33,963 nucleotides of DNA, taken from NCBI GenBank assembly GCA_031290885.1, contig JAISLQ010000058.1, forward strand, positions 1-33,963, given 5' to 3'. The DNA comes from Acidaminococcales bacterium. Lineage in GTDB: Bacteria; Bacillota; Negativicutes; Acidaminococcales; JAISLQ01. The notes under the pieces were generated by a model. That model was not told where the DNA came from and did not search any database. It was given only the letters and a program-made list of their open reading frames with translations. Position 1 is the stretch's first letter; each line of letters begins with the position of its first letter. Shown one piece after another: positions 24,236 through 33,963 of the stretch. A program made the translations under genes and the position numbers.

Positions 24236-25842
24236 TGAAAGAAGTTGAAAAAGATTTTGATTTGCTTAATAACCGATGGATTCTGGTTTTAAACGCAAAA
24301 GGCGAGGTTGAGGAGATATCTTTGCTGGAATTTTTCCGCCGGGCGCACGAACTGAAAAGTTTGGCCGGAGAACTCGTGACGCAGGATGTGGCGATGCTGC
24401 GGCTGCTGCTCGCGATAGTTTATGCCGTCTTTACCAAGTTTGACGCGAACGGCAATCCGTCGCCCCTAAAAAATATTAGTGACGCGCTAAAACGCTGGGA
24501 ACAAATCTGGCAATTGCGTCAATTCCCTTTGGGGGCAATAGAAAAATATCTAAAAAAATACGAAGAGAGATTTTACCTTTTTCATCCCGAAAGGCCATTT
24601 TATCAGGTTCCTGCCCTTGACAAGGGAACGCCTTATTCCGCCGCCAAGCTTATGGGCGATTTGTCGGAAAGCAGCAACAAAGTAAGATTGTTTGCGTTAA
24701 AGACAGGCAGAGGGAAAAAACATGTCGGCAAAGCGGAAGCCGCCAGATGGCTTTTGCATTTGAATGCCTTTGACGATACGTCAAGCAAGCCATCAACACG
24801 GGGGGCAGGTCTGCCTTCGATCGGGGCTGGCTGGCTTGGCAAATTGGGCTTGGTTTTTGCCGTTGGAGCCAACATGTTTGAAACTTTGCTGCTGAACTTT
24901 GTTTTAGCTGATGAGAAACAAACCGTCTTTAGCAACGGGAAAACTACTTGGGAACAAGATAAAATCAACAAAGCCGAAAGAGTGAAAATTTCCGTTCCCG
25001 ATAGCATGCCGGAACTGTTGACTTTGCAATCGCGCCGTGTTTTGCTGGAAAAAACTGCGGACGGCGAATATGTCAGTGGGTACAAGTTACTGGGCGGCGA
25101 TGGATTCGAGAAAGATAACGCCGTTATTGAGCAAATGACTTTGTGGAATACAAAGGTAAACGGCAATCTTACTGTTTTTTCGCCAAAGCGCCATGACCCC
25201 GCGCGATTTTTGTGGCGGGATTTCCCGGCGCTTGTCGCTAACAGCCAAGATTTTAGGAAGCCTGGCGTTGTGCGTTGGGTTGGCATCTTGAAAAATCAAA
25301 AACTGATTGGCAACAAATTGGCAAGTTTTCAAACCGCAAGCATAAAATATGGAGACAAAGATTTTTTTATTGATGACGTTTTCAGCGATTCTATTACCTT
25401 AAACGCCGATTTGCTGACGGAGTTGGGCGGGGAATATGTCGGCAGGATTGTTGGCTTGCTGGACAAAACCGACAAATGCGTGAAAGCGTTGGGCTACTTG
25501 GCCGCCAATATTGCCGCAGCTGCCGGCGGCAGCGAGGTTCAAAACATAAGCGGCGTCAGTGAGGAAGCCCGCGAACAAGCATATTTTTCTTTGGACAAGC
25601 CGTTTCGCAATTGGTTGGCAGGCGTCGACCCGGAAAAAGACGATCTTGACGACATTGCCGCCGAATGGCTGCAAAAAATGAGCAGGATTGTTACTAAGCA
25701 AGGGGAGCAAATAGTCGCGCAAGCCGGGGAGAAGGCTTTTGTCGGCAGGTATAAAGAAATAAAGGGCAAGCGGGTTGCGCAGACGGCGGCAAAGGCGTTT
25801 TCGAGTTTTAAAATGGCAATAAAAAATACAATTAATGGTTAG
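24232..25842 (+). CDS. casA: Cascade large subunit Cas8e (CasA/Cse1)
   Basis: This 536-residue large subunit of type I-E Cascade recognises the PAM and recruits Cas3. The N-terminal signature DFDLLNNRWILVLNAKGEVE and LLEFFRRAHELKSLAGELV is characteristic of Cse1, as is the segment FYLFHPERPFYQVPAL. The C-terminal third is helical (four-helix bundle; KPFRNWLAG, IAAEWLQKMSRIV). ATG 24232 overlaps the cas3 stop; a second in-frame ATG lies at 24235. It ends 18 nt before casB. Intact. It has diverged from the E. coli protein, as is normal for this fast-evolving subunit. Confidence 0.93.
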   Translation: MMKEVEKDFDLLNNRWILVLNAKGEVEEISLLEFFRRAHELKSLAGELVTQDVAMLRLLLAIVYAVFTKFDANGNPSPLKNISDALKRWEQIWQLRQFPLGAIEKYLKKYEERFYLFHPERPFYQVPALDKGTPYSAAKLMGDLSESSNKVRLFALKTGRGKKHVGKAEAARWLLHLNAFDDTSSKPSTRGAGLPSIGAGWLGKLGLVFAVGANMFETLLLNFVLADEKQTVFSNGKTTWEQDKINKAERVKISVPDSMPELLTLQSRRVLLEKTADGEYVSGYKLLGGDGFEKDNAVIEQMTLWNTKVNGNLTVFSPKRHDPARFLWRDFPALVANSQDFRKPGVVRWVGILKNQKLIGNKLASFQTASIKYGDKDFFIDDVFSDSITLNADLLTELGGEYVGRIVGLLDKTDKCVKALGYLAANIAAAAGGSEVQNISGVSEEAREQAYFSLDKPFRNWLAGVDPEKDDLDDIAAEWLQKMSRIVTKQGEQIVAQAGEKAFVGRYKEIKGKRVAQTAAKAFSSFKMAIKNTING

Positions 25843-25860
25843 GGGTGAAACAAAAACGCA

Positions 25861-26493
25861 ATGAACGATTATGAAAGGATAAAAATTTTTGTCCGAAAGA
25901 AAATTATTCTGCTTGACAAAGAGACCCCTTGGGCGAAGGCCGCTTTGGCCAAGCTTCGGCGCGGCGCAGGCAAACCACCCGGAGAAACGCCGGAAATCTT
26001 TGACGTTACTTTAGGGAATCTGCCGGAAGAATTGGCCAGCCGGGGAAAAATTGCCGAAAGCGGACCCACGCGGGCCGAATGGGCCATCCATACCGTTCTG
26101 ACCCTTTATGCTTTGCACCGGCAAGGGAAAGCAGCGACCATGAACATGGAAACAAAGGAGATCGCAGGCAAGAAAATATATGGCAATTCGCTCGGGGCAG
26201 CCGCCCGCAAACTTGTGAAAAGCGACAATGAAGAAACTATAAAAAGGCGCTTTGACACTATTGCCACCGCAAAAGATCTTGCCGAGCTTGCGCACCATGC
26301 CCGGGGTTTGGTGCAGCTGTTCAAAGCCGATGACATACCCTTGGACTACCCCCGTTTGGCCGAAGATTTATATTGGTATCAGTTTCCTGACCATCAGAAT
26401 AAATTAATATTGCGCTGGGGGGAGGATTTTTGGCGGGGGACAAGCGGAAACGAGCGGGAAATAGATAAAGAACAAAAAGAAGGAGCAAAATAA
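25861..26493 (+). CDS. casB: Cascade small subunit Cas11e (CasB/Cse2)
   Basis: A 210-residue, mostly helical protein. WAKAALAKLRRGAGKPPGET and EWAIHTVLTLYALHRQGKAA match the Cse2 family. Two copies of it form the belly of the Cascade complex and stabilise the displaced strand. The C-terminal LAEDLYWYQFPDHQNKLILR followed by RWGEDFWRG is also typical. The start ATG 25861 has a GGGGTGA element some 13 nt upstream. Its stop overlaps the casC start (TAATG). Function is assigned from sequence pattern and operon position, which agree. Confidence 0.92.
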   Translation: MNDYERIKIFVRKKIILLDKETPWAKAALAKLRRGAGKPPGETPEIFDVTLGNLPEELASRGKIAESGPTRAEWAIHTVLTLYALHRQGKAATMNMETKEIAGKKIYGNSLGAAARKLVKSDNEETIKRRFDTIATAKDLAELAHHARGLVQLFKADDIPLDYPRLAEDLYWYQFPDHQNKLILRWGEDFWRGTSGNEREIDKEQKEGAK

Positions 26494-27587
26494 TGATGAA
26501 AAAAGTGTTTGTCGATTTTCACGTCATCCAGACCGTGCCGCCCAGTTGCGTCAACCGCGATGACACCGGCAGCCCCAAAACCGCCGTTTATGGCGGAGTG
26601 CGCCGTGCGCGCGTATCTTCACAGAGTTGGAAGCGCGCTATGAGAAAGATGTTTCGTGAACATTTTGACGAATTTGAATTGGGGCAGCGCACCAAAAAAA
26701 TCGTTGCGCTTGTGGCGGAAAAAATAAGTGCTTGTGACAAGGCGAAGAGTGAAGAGCAAAGCAAAAAACTTGCGGAAGAAATTATCAACCTTGCCGGTGT
26801 AACGACTAAAGACGCGGAAGCCAAAGCGTTATTTTTCATGACCGGCAAACAAGCGGAAAACCTCGCCGGGCTCGTTCTCGACAGGGATTTTGGCTCAAAA
26901 AAAGATACGCAAAAGAAAAAAGAAGCGCAAATCGCCCTCAATAAAAACCAAGGCGTTGACATAGCCTTATTTGGCCGCATGGTAGCGGACGACCCTTCGC
27001 TTAATGCCGACGCATCCGCCCAGGTGGCGCATAGCATATCCACCCACCGCGTGGACAATGAATACGACTACTTCACCGCCGTTGACGACTTGGCGCCGGA
27101 GGACAACGCCGGCGCCGGCATGATCGGCACGGTAGAATACAACTCATCCACCCTTTATCGCTACGCTACAGTAGCCGCCCATGAACTTTTTAAACAATTG
27201 GCGGAAGAGCCGGACGCGCTCGCCAAAGCAATAAAAGAATTTGCCCGCGCTTTTATCGCCTCCATGCCGGATGGCAAGCAAAATACCTTTGCCAACCGCA
27301 CCTTGCCGGATGCCGTGCTTGTTGCCGTGCGCGCGGATCAACCGGTAAACCTGGCCGGCGCTTTTGAGGAAGCGATAAGAAGCAAAGAAGATGGCTTCGT
27401 CAAAGAATCCATCAAAAAATTAAAAGGTCATGCCCAAAAAGTTTATGGGGAATTCGCCTGTGCGCCGGCCAAAAGTTACGTGATTAACGCCGACTTGTCC
27501 GAACTTGGCGTGCCAGTCGATTTTAAGACTTTGCTGGACGAACTGGAAAAAGAAATGAAAGACAGATTTTCTCCGGGAAACAATTAA
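26493..27587 (+). CDS. casC: Cascade backbone subunit Cas7e (CasC/Cse4)
   Basis: This 364-residue RRM-fold protein polymerises (six copies in E. coli) along the crRNA spacer. Characteristic segments are FVDFHVIQTVPPSCVNRDD, RRARVSSQSWKRAMRKMF, DIALFGRMVADDP and AHSISTHRVDNEYDYFTAVD, then GAGMIGTVEYNSSTLYRYAT. AAGGAG lies 11 nt upstream of the ATG at 26493, which overlaps the casB stop; a second ATG follows at 26496. Length and motifs are those of a complete protein. Confidence 0.95.
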   Translation: MMKKVFVDFHVIQTVPPSCVNRDDTGSPKTAVYGGVRRARVSSQSWKRAMRKMFREHFDEFELGQRTKKIVALVAEKISACDKAKSEEQSKKLAEEIINLAGVTTKDAEAKALFFMTGKQAENLAGLVLDRDFGSKKDTQKKKEAQIALNKNQGVDIALFGRMVADDPSLNADASAQVAHSISTHRVDNEYDYFTAVDDLAPEDNAGAGMIGTVEYNSSTLYRYATVAAHELFKQLAEEPDALAKAIKEFARAFIASMPDGKQNTFANRTLPDAVLVAVRADQPVNLAGAFEEAIRSKEDGFVKESIKKLKGHAQKVYGEFACAPAKSYVINADLSELGVPVDFKTLLDELEKEMKDRFSPGNN

Positions 27588-27601
27588 CGGCGGGGATGAC
27601 T

Positions 27602-28305
27602 ATGAGCACATTATTGATTAGACTGGCCGGGCCGCTCCAAGCATGGGGGACGGACAGCAAATTCAACAAAAGGATGACCGGGCGCGAACCCACGAAAAGC
27701 GGAGTTGTTGGCCTCGTGGCCGCCGCGCTCGGCCTTAGGCGCACGGACGATGCCGCCAAACTATGCAAGCTCCGCTTCGGCGTACGGGTGGATCAGCCGG
27801 GAAAACTTGTTGTGGATTTTCATACGGCTCGCAGGCATGATGGGAAATCTGATATAACACATCGCTATTACATAGCTGACGCCGTGTTTTTGGCAGGGCT
27901 GGAAGGAGAGGAGCCTCTGCTAAAGGAAATTGACGCCGCCTTGAAGACACCGTGGTTCCCTCTCTTCTTGGGGCGGCGCGCCTGTCCGCCGGTCGGCCAA
28001 CTTTCGTTGGGCGTAAGAGATGGCGCGGCCCTTATGGAAGCCTTGCGCGATGAACCGTGGCAAGCCGCCGGCTGGTATAAAGCAAAAACCGAACGCGCAG
28101 AAATGGAAATAGTCCGCGATGCCGTGCCGGAAGATAACTATGCCTTTACTGTTCGCGACCAGCCCCTTTCTTTTGACCAAGTACATCGCCGGTATACTTT
28201 CCGTCCGGTTGTCAGCGATATAAACGCCGTAAAAATCATTAACCTTGCCCAAAAACCTGATTTGCCGGAAACGCCGACAAGCCACGATGCCATGGCGGAG
28301 GTGCC

Positions 28306-28309
<4 letters not shown>
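27602..28309 (+). CDS. casD: Cascade subunit Cas5e (CasD)
   Basis: The Cas5e subunit binds the 5' handle of the crRNA and caps the Cas7 backbone. The start TTLLIRLAGPLQAWG-like pattern (here STLLIRLAGPLQAWGTDSKF) and GREPTKSGVVGLVAAALGLR are the family hallmark. HTARRHDGKSDITHRYYIAD and FPLFLGRRACPPVGQLSLG follow. ATG 27602 is preferred over ATG 27596 because GGGG (27592-27595) then lies at proper spacing; 235 residues. The C-terminus overlaps casE by 4 nt. No catalytic role is expected, since Cas6e does the processing in type I-E. Confidence 0.94.
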
Positions 28310-30034
<1,725 letters not shown>

Positions 30035-30035
<1 letters not shown>

Positions 30036-30931
30036 TGGTAGTGATAACGCTTACCAATTGCCCGGCCGCCCTGTGCGGTGATTTGACAAAATGGCTGCTG
30101 GAAATCGGCGCAGGAATTTTTGTCGGAAAGGTCAGCGCCCGTGTGCGGGAAAATATCTGGGAACGGGTAAAGAAAGCCGCCAAAAAGGGCAGGGCGACTA
30201 TGGCTTACAGCGCAAACAACGAGCAGCGGCTTGACTTTAAAGTGCATAACGGCGAATGGGAACCTATTGATTTTGACGGTATAAAGCTGATGTTGCACCC
30301 GAGCCCGGCCCGCACAAGAAAATTGAGCGGAATAAGGCTCGGCTACAGCAAGGCCAGCCGGTATCAAGCGATAAAACGTCGGGCAGCCTTTAAGCTGCGG
30401 GAGGAAGCATTGCCGGCATCGTATGTGGTCGTGGATATTGAAACATCCGGACTGTCGGCACGCAAAGACGCGATTGTCGAAATCAGCGCCTTACAGGTAA
30501 CCGACGGCAAGACATTAAATACTTTCAGCGCATTAATTCGCGGCGATGTCCCTATTTCCGCCGAAATAGAAGAAATGACGGGGATTACCAATCCTATGTT
30601 GCAAAAAGAGGGGCGGGAACTTGCGCTGGTACTCCCGGAATTTCTTGATTTTATAGGGCGCTCCCCTATTATTGCCCATAATGCGCCGTTTGACATCAAT
30701 TTTCTCAATGAAGCCTGCCAAAAACATTCCTGTGTTCCGCTTGCCAACAAATGCATAGACACTCTTTCGTTGTCCAAAAAAATTGTTCAGGGTGCGAAAA
30801 GGCATACTTTAACAGCGATGGCAGAATATTTTGGCATAAATATGACGTCCGCGCACAGAGCGTTATCAGACTGCTTTGCAACAAAAGAATTATATGAAAA
30901 ACTAAAAGAAATGCAAACTGAAAAAAATTAA
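30035..30931 (+). CDS. cas2: Cas2e fused to DEDDh (DnaQ-like) 3'-5' exonuclease
   Basis: This 298-residue fusion starts at ATG 30035 (TGATG overlap with cas1, GGAGG 30023-30027 upstream). Residues 1-95 are type I-E Cas2 (VVITLTNCPAALCGDLTKWL, GIFVGKVSARVRENIWERV). After a basic linker (about 96-128), residues 129-298 form a DEDDh exonuclease with Asp134-x-Glu136 (VVDIETSGL), Asp220 (HNAPFDINFL) and His274/Asp279 (AHRALSDCFAT). All catalytic residues are present. Such Cas2-DnaQ fusions are known in S. thermophilus CRISPR4 and Megasphaera-related systems. There the exonuclease trims prespacer 3' ends to spacer length before integration. The unusual 429-nt first spacer next to it is notable in that light. 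Confidence 0.95.
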
Positions 30932-30960
30932 AATCGGCTTGGCTACTGGAAAAAATTAGT
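30932..30960 (+). promoter_or_regulatory. Very short CRISPR leader between cas2 and the first repeat
   Basis: Only 29 nt separate the cas2 stop from the first repeat. They include TGGCTACTGGAAAAAATTAG next to the repeat. Repeat orientation (TTCCCCGCGC..., ending TGATCC) and position after cas2 make this the leader side, where new spacers enter. If transcription of the array does not begin here, the array may be read through from the cas operon. Confidence 0.55.
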
Positions 30961-30988
30961 AACTTCCCCGCGCAAGCGGGGGTGATCC
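30961..30988 (+). repeat. Leader-proximal CRISPR repeat, isolated from the rest
   Basis: Exact copy of the array repeat, 29 nt after cas2 and 429 nt before the next repeat. Together with the repeat at 31418 it flanks the anomalous insert on both sides, as Cas1-Cas2 integration with repeat duplication would produce. Confidence 0.95.
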
Positions 30989-31081
30989 TCTGATGGTGGT
31001 TTCCTTGGTGAAGTTAAAACTAATGCTCGTGAAATTGGTAATTGGCTTTCTGATCTTAATCCTTTTGGTTCAAGGTGGTGA
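30989..31081 (+). CDS. 3' end of a phage-like ORF in the insert (30 codons, 5' truncated)
   Basis: The frame is open from the first base after the repeat and ends with TGA 31079-31081. The residues are SDGGFLGEVKTNAREIGNWL followed by a short SDLNPFGSRW tail. Codons are strongly T-ending. The order (end of a larger protein, then small peptides) and the NPFG-type ending would suit the C-terminus of a microvirus pilot protein (VP2-like). That identity is a guess from weak resemblance. It has no start codon of its own and is presumably not expressed as a protein here. Confidence 0.45.
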   Translation, partial: SDGGFLGEVKTNAREIGNWLSDLNPFGSRW

Positions 31082-31085
31082 TTTT

Positions 31086-31184
31086 ATGTCTTGGACTTTA
31101 CTTGCTCAAATTGTTAACTTTTTTATTCTTTTTGTTATTTTGTTTTTGGTTTTTCGTATTCTTTGGCGTTTAGGTTCTAAATAA
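31086..31184 (+). CDS. Small membrane peptide (32 aa) in the insert
   Basis: ATG 31086 lies 4 nt after the previous stop, with AAGGTGGTG (31072-31080) as ribosome binding site. The 32-residue peptide is one hydrophobic helix (LAQIVNFFILFVILFLVF) with a basic end RILWRLGSK. Tiny single-helix proteins of this kind are common in small ssDNA phages. The in-frame extension upstream to 30993 is rejected because it overlaps the first fragment and lacks a ribosome binding site. Confidence 0.45.
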   Translation: MSWTLLAQIVNFFILFVILFLVFRILWRLGSK

Positions 31185-31224
31185 TTTCTGGTATTTTCAA
31201 ATTTGGTGATTAGAGGTGTCTCTT

Positions 31225-31332
31225 TTGTTTGGTAAAATTATTCGTTTTTGTGTTGCTGTATGGGCTATTTTCTTCACTATCGCTTTAATTGTTGTTCTTT
31301 GTCATACTCTTTATTGGAATCTCTTTCGATAA
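31225..31332 (+). CDS. Second small membrane peptide (35 aa) in the insert
   Basis: TTG 31225 follows AGAGGTG (31212-31218) at 6 nt. The peptide reads FGKIIRFCVAVWAIFFTIAL and continues IVVLCHTLYWNLFR: basic N-terminus, one long hydrophobic helix, basic C-terminus. No known family recognised. Same T-rich codon use as the rest of the insert. Confidence 0.4.
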   Translation: MFGKIIRFCVAVWAIFFTIALIVVLCHTLYWNLFR

Positions 31333-31371
31333 TTTTGTGTAAGTAAATTTTATATAAAAGAGGTGAATATT

Positions 31372-31419
31372 ATGGCAAAACGCGCTCAGCTCTCAAAATC
31401 CGGATCCAAGCGACTTTAA
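31372..31419 (+). CDS. 5' end of a small basic phage protein, truncated at the repeat
   Basis: ATG 31372 follows AAGAGGTG (31358-31365). The frame gives MAKRAQLSKSGSKRL and is then cut: the last insert base T plus the first two repeat bases make a stop. The Lys/Arg/Ser-rich start resembles the small DNA-binding proteins of gokushovirus-type microviruses, whose sequences continue with Phe after KRL. Here the remaining CTT-T would also allow Leu-Phe. The assignment is by pattern only. Confidence 0.45.
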   Translation: MAKRAQLSKSGSKRL

Positions 31420-33963
31420 CTTCCCCGCGCAAGCGGGGGTGATCCCGTGACGCCCGCGGCGGCACACGCTACACCGAAAACTTCCCCGCGCAAGCGGGGG
31501 TGATCCATACCGGAATAATAGATCTAATCTCTGAACGTAAACTTCCCCGCGCAAGCGGGGGTGATCCCAGATTGCGATGTGCTATTAAGCAAGTTGGCCG
31601 AACTTCCCCGCGCAAGCGGGGGTGATCCACGCGATTTCAATCTCGCCCGCCGCGCTGGTTACAACTTCCCCGCGCAAGCGGGGGTGATCCTCGCTTCTTG
31701 CCCAAGGCATAGACTTTCATGGCAACTTCCCCGCGCAAGCGGGGGTGATCCGACTTCATCGACCGCGCCGATACTGATGTTGCAACTTCCCCGCGCAAGC
31801 GGGGGTGATCCTATCCGGCATAGGCTCGCGCAAGGACATCACTACAACTTCCCCGCGCAAGCGGGGGTGATCCTAGAGATTTCTATAATCCTCAAACCCC
31901 CACCTGAACTTCCCCGCGCAAGCGGGGGTGATCCCTATAAGCTGCGCCGCGTCCCCTGCGGCTATGTCAACTTCCCCGCGCAAGCGGGGGTGATCCGTGC
32001 TACAAAGGCATCCCGATGGAGACCGTCGCTAACTTCCCCGCGCAAGCGGGGGTGATCCGATGACGAAAAATTATTCATGCAGCCAGATACTAACTTCCCC
32101 GCGCAAGCGGGGGTGATCCTGCGCACTATACCTTGGTATCCGACCTGGACAGAACTTCCCCGCGCAAGCGGGGGTGATCCTTGAGTACGGACACATTGAT
32201 ATCCCTCTTAGTCGAACTTCCCCGCGCAAGCGGGGGTGATCCGATAAAGGGAGCGTGTAACATAATGACGAATAAAACTTCCCCGCGCAAGCGGGGGTGA
32301 TCCTCACTTTTTTTCACCTCACAAAAAAAAATTTCAAACTTCCCCGCGCAAGCGGGGGTGATCCTTGCGTTTTACAGCGTTGTAGATATGTGCAAAGAAC
32401 TTCCCCGCGCAAGCGGGGGTGATCCGAGGGATATCGATATGTCCATACTCTATCCGCTAACTTCCCCGCGCAAGCGGGGGTGATCCTCTGCCGTTGGCTT
32501 ATGCGACTGTATGCACAGCAACTTCCCCGCGCAAGCGGGGGTGATCCTCATACAAATAAAATTTATCGTTGTCGCCGTCCAACTTCCCCGCGCAAGCGGG
32601 GGTGATCCTATACATTTCCATTATAATATCTGCGGGTTCACAACTTCCCCGCGCAAGCGGGGGTGATCCTATCATTTGATTTGGTTAATACCTGAATAAT
32701 CTAACTTCCCCGCGCAAGCGGGGGTGATCCCGGACATAAAGCCCGGCGTCAGGACATCGGAAAAACTTCCCCGCGCAAGCGGGGGTGATCCTGACAGAAA
32801 ATTCAGACATTAAAAGTGAATGACAACTTCCCCGCGCAAGCGGGGGTGATCCTATTTTTATCTGCGGCAAAAAGAGTACGGCCAGAACTTCCCCGCGCAA
32901 GCGGGGGTGATCCTCGCTTAGCCGCTATAGCGCCATTGTCAACAAAAAACTTCCCCGCGCAAGCGGGGGTGATCCTAAAATTTTTGCTTCTTACAAATAT
33001 TGGGACACAACTTCCCCGCGCAAGCGGGGGTGATCCTCCTCTTGGCAAAAAAGGCCACGGAGCTTGGCTAACTTCCCCGCGCAAGCGGGGGTGATCCTTA
33101 GTGACTAGAAGATTCTTATCAGGTGTATTTAACTTCCCCGCGCAAGCGGGGGTGATCCCTTGGTATGTCGATGGTGCTTTTTACGTCGTCGAACTTCCCC
33201 GCGCAAGCGGGGGTGATCCTTTCCTGGTCGTTCAAAAAGGCTTGCTTTATGGAACTTCCCCGCGCAAGCGGGGGTGATCCGTTACTTTTTTGTCTTTCTT
33301 CCCGCGCTGCGCGAACTTCCCCGCGCAAGCGGGGGTGATCCCTCTTTTATTGGCCGACCCTTTCCGCTATGCCGAACTTCCCCGCGCAAGCGGGGGTGAT
33401 CCTTCAAGACGTCCGCCGAATTCTGGACAAAGACTAACTTCCCCGCGCAAGCGGGGGTGATCCGTCGGCGCGCTTTTCATGGTCATGGGGACGGGCAAAA
33501 AACTTCCCCGCGCAAGCGGGGGTGATCCTCGTCAGGCGAGGCCCCGTATTCGTCAAAGGCAAACTTCCCCGCGCAAGCGGGGGTGATCCCGGCGGCGGAG
33601 CATGACAAGCTGGCCAATGAAAAACTTCCCCGCGCAAGCGGGGGTGATCCCTTTCTTACGGTGCTTTTCCAAAAGGTCGGTGAAACTTCCCCGCGCAAGC
33701 GGGGGTGATCCTGGACTAAATTTTACTAAATAATCCTCTGCGATAACTTCCCCGCGCAAGCGGGGGTGATCCGATACCTGGAAGGCGGCGCTGCTTGTTT
33801 GGGACAACTTCCCCGCGCAAGCGGGGGTGATCCTCATCCAAATCAACCACACCCTAACAAAAGATAAACTTCCCCGCGCAAGCGGGGGTGATCCACTACA
33901 TCAGCGAAGGCGCGGGCGGGGCGACCAAACTTCCCCGCGCAAGCGGGGGTGATCCTACTCCAA

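Larger units (their letters stand above)
30989..31417 (+). other. 429-nt phage-like insert in first spacer position (giant spacer)
   Basis: This block lies exactly between two intact repeats. It is T-rich, unlike the cas genes and most spacers. Both ends cut through reading frames: an ORF open from its first base ends at 31081, and an ORF starting at 31372 is cut at 31417. Between them are two small membrane-peptide ORFs with ribosome binding sites (31086-31184, 31225-31332), all on the plus strand. In the first frame 22 of 30 sense codons end in T, a bias typical of small ssDNA phages. I infer a segment of a microvirus-like (or inovirus-like) phage genome. No transposase, inverted repeat or target duplication other than the CRISPR repeat is present. 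Confidence 0.8.
30961..33963 (+). CRISPR. Type I-E CRISPR array, 43 repeats visible, continues beyond window
   Basis: The 28-nt repeat begins AACTTCCCCGCGCAAG and ends GCGGGGGTGATCC. By eye all copies look identical. Starts are 30961, then 31418, 31479, 31540, 31601 and so on to 33928 (42 copies from 31418). Most spacers are 33 nt, with several of 34, one of 32 (31752-31783) and one of 37 (33464-33500). The first interval is 429 nt. The repeat folds as CCCCGC-GCAA-GCGGGG; Cas6e cleavage after the stem would leave a 7-nt 5' handle GTGATCC. The last spacer is cut by the window end. No spacer obviously matches other sequence in the window by eye. No degenerate terminal repeat is reached. Confidence 0.98.

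Noticed and set aside
30989-31417. The T-rich block read as an ordinary CRISPR leader, with the array starting at 31418
   Set aside because: A perfect repeat lies before it at 30961, it contains phage-like ORFs with ribosome binding sites, and its last ORF is cut exactly at the repeat. A leader would not be expected to have any of these.
31561-33852. Open frames on both strands inside the array
   Set aside because: They are translations of the repeat (recurring NFPAQAGVI or ITPACAGKF blocks) with spacers, not genes.
31446-33963. Spacers matching the prophage or cas genes in this window (self-targeting)
   Set aside because: None seen by eye on either strand; this is not an exhaustive search and a computed alignment could still find partial matches.

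Overview
The window reads as a chromosome segment of a fermentative Bacillota. A Negativicutes-type host is my best guess, with low confidence at genus level. The grounds are a T-box leader in front of pheST, frequent TTG/GTG starts, sigma-A type promoters, a tmRNA tag ending AEDNFALAA, and a type I-E CRISPR-Cas locus whose Cas2 carries a DEDDh exonuclease, an arrangement known from Streptococcus thermophilus and Megasphaera-related systems.

Region 1 (1-14000) is a decayed HK97-type siphoprophage, preceded by the 3' end of an IS5-like transposase. Order: HNH endonuclease, a possible packaging site, terminase small subunit, an HNH-AP2 gene, a ParB/methyltransferase chimera, small phage genes, terminase large subunit, portal, ClpP-like protease, capsid, connectors, tail completion and tail tube. 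TerL has three frameshifts. Portal, capsid, head-tail connector and the terminal recombinase remnant have one each, and the gp10 gene has an in-frame stop. Tape measure, tail fibre, lysis and lysogeny modules are absent. Two minus-strand cargo genes interrupt the remnant: a four-helix membrane protein and an Abi_2 protein.

Region 2 (14000-16800) holds ssrA (tmRNA), an IS630 transposase remnant, an XRE-cupin regulator with a consensus promoter, a stretch of about 500 bp without a convincing gene, and the T-box leader. Region 3 (16789-21360) is pheS-pheT followed by an aldo/keto reductase with two 4Fe-4S motifs. These genes are intact.

Region 4 (21407-33963) is a complete, tightly overlapping type I-E operon, cas3-casA-casB-casC-casD-casE-cas1-cas2/DEDDh, followed by a CRISPR array that runs off the window. 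I count 43 identical-looking 28-nt repeats. From 31418 onward there are 42 repeats at about 61-nt spacing. The first repeat (30961-30988) lies only 29 nt after cas2 and is separated from the second by 429 nt instead of about 33.

That 429-nt block is the most remarkable feature. It is T-rich, unlike its surroundings. It holds the 3' end of one ORF, two tiny membrane-peptide ORFs with ribosome binding sites, and the 5' end of a basic-peptide ORF cut exactly at the repeat. It looks like a piece of a small (probably ssDNA, microvirus-like) phage genome lodged in the newest spacer position as a giant spacer. Whether it was captured by Cas1-Cas2/DEDDh, arose by recombination, or is an assembly artefact cannot be settled from sequence alone.
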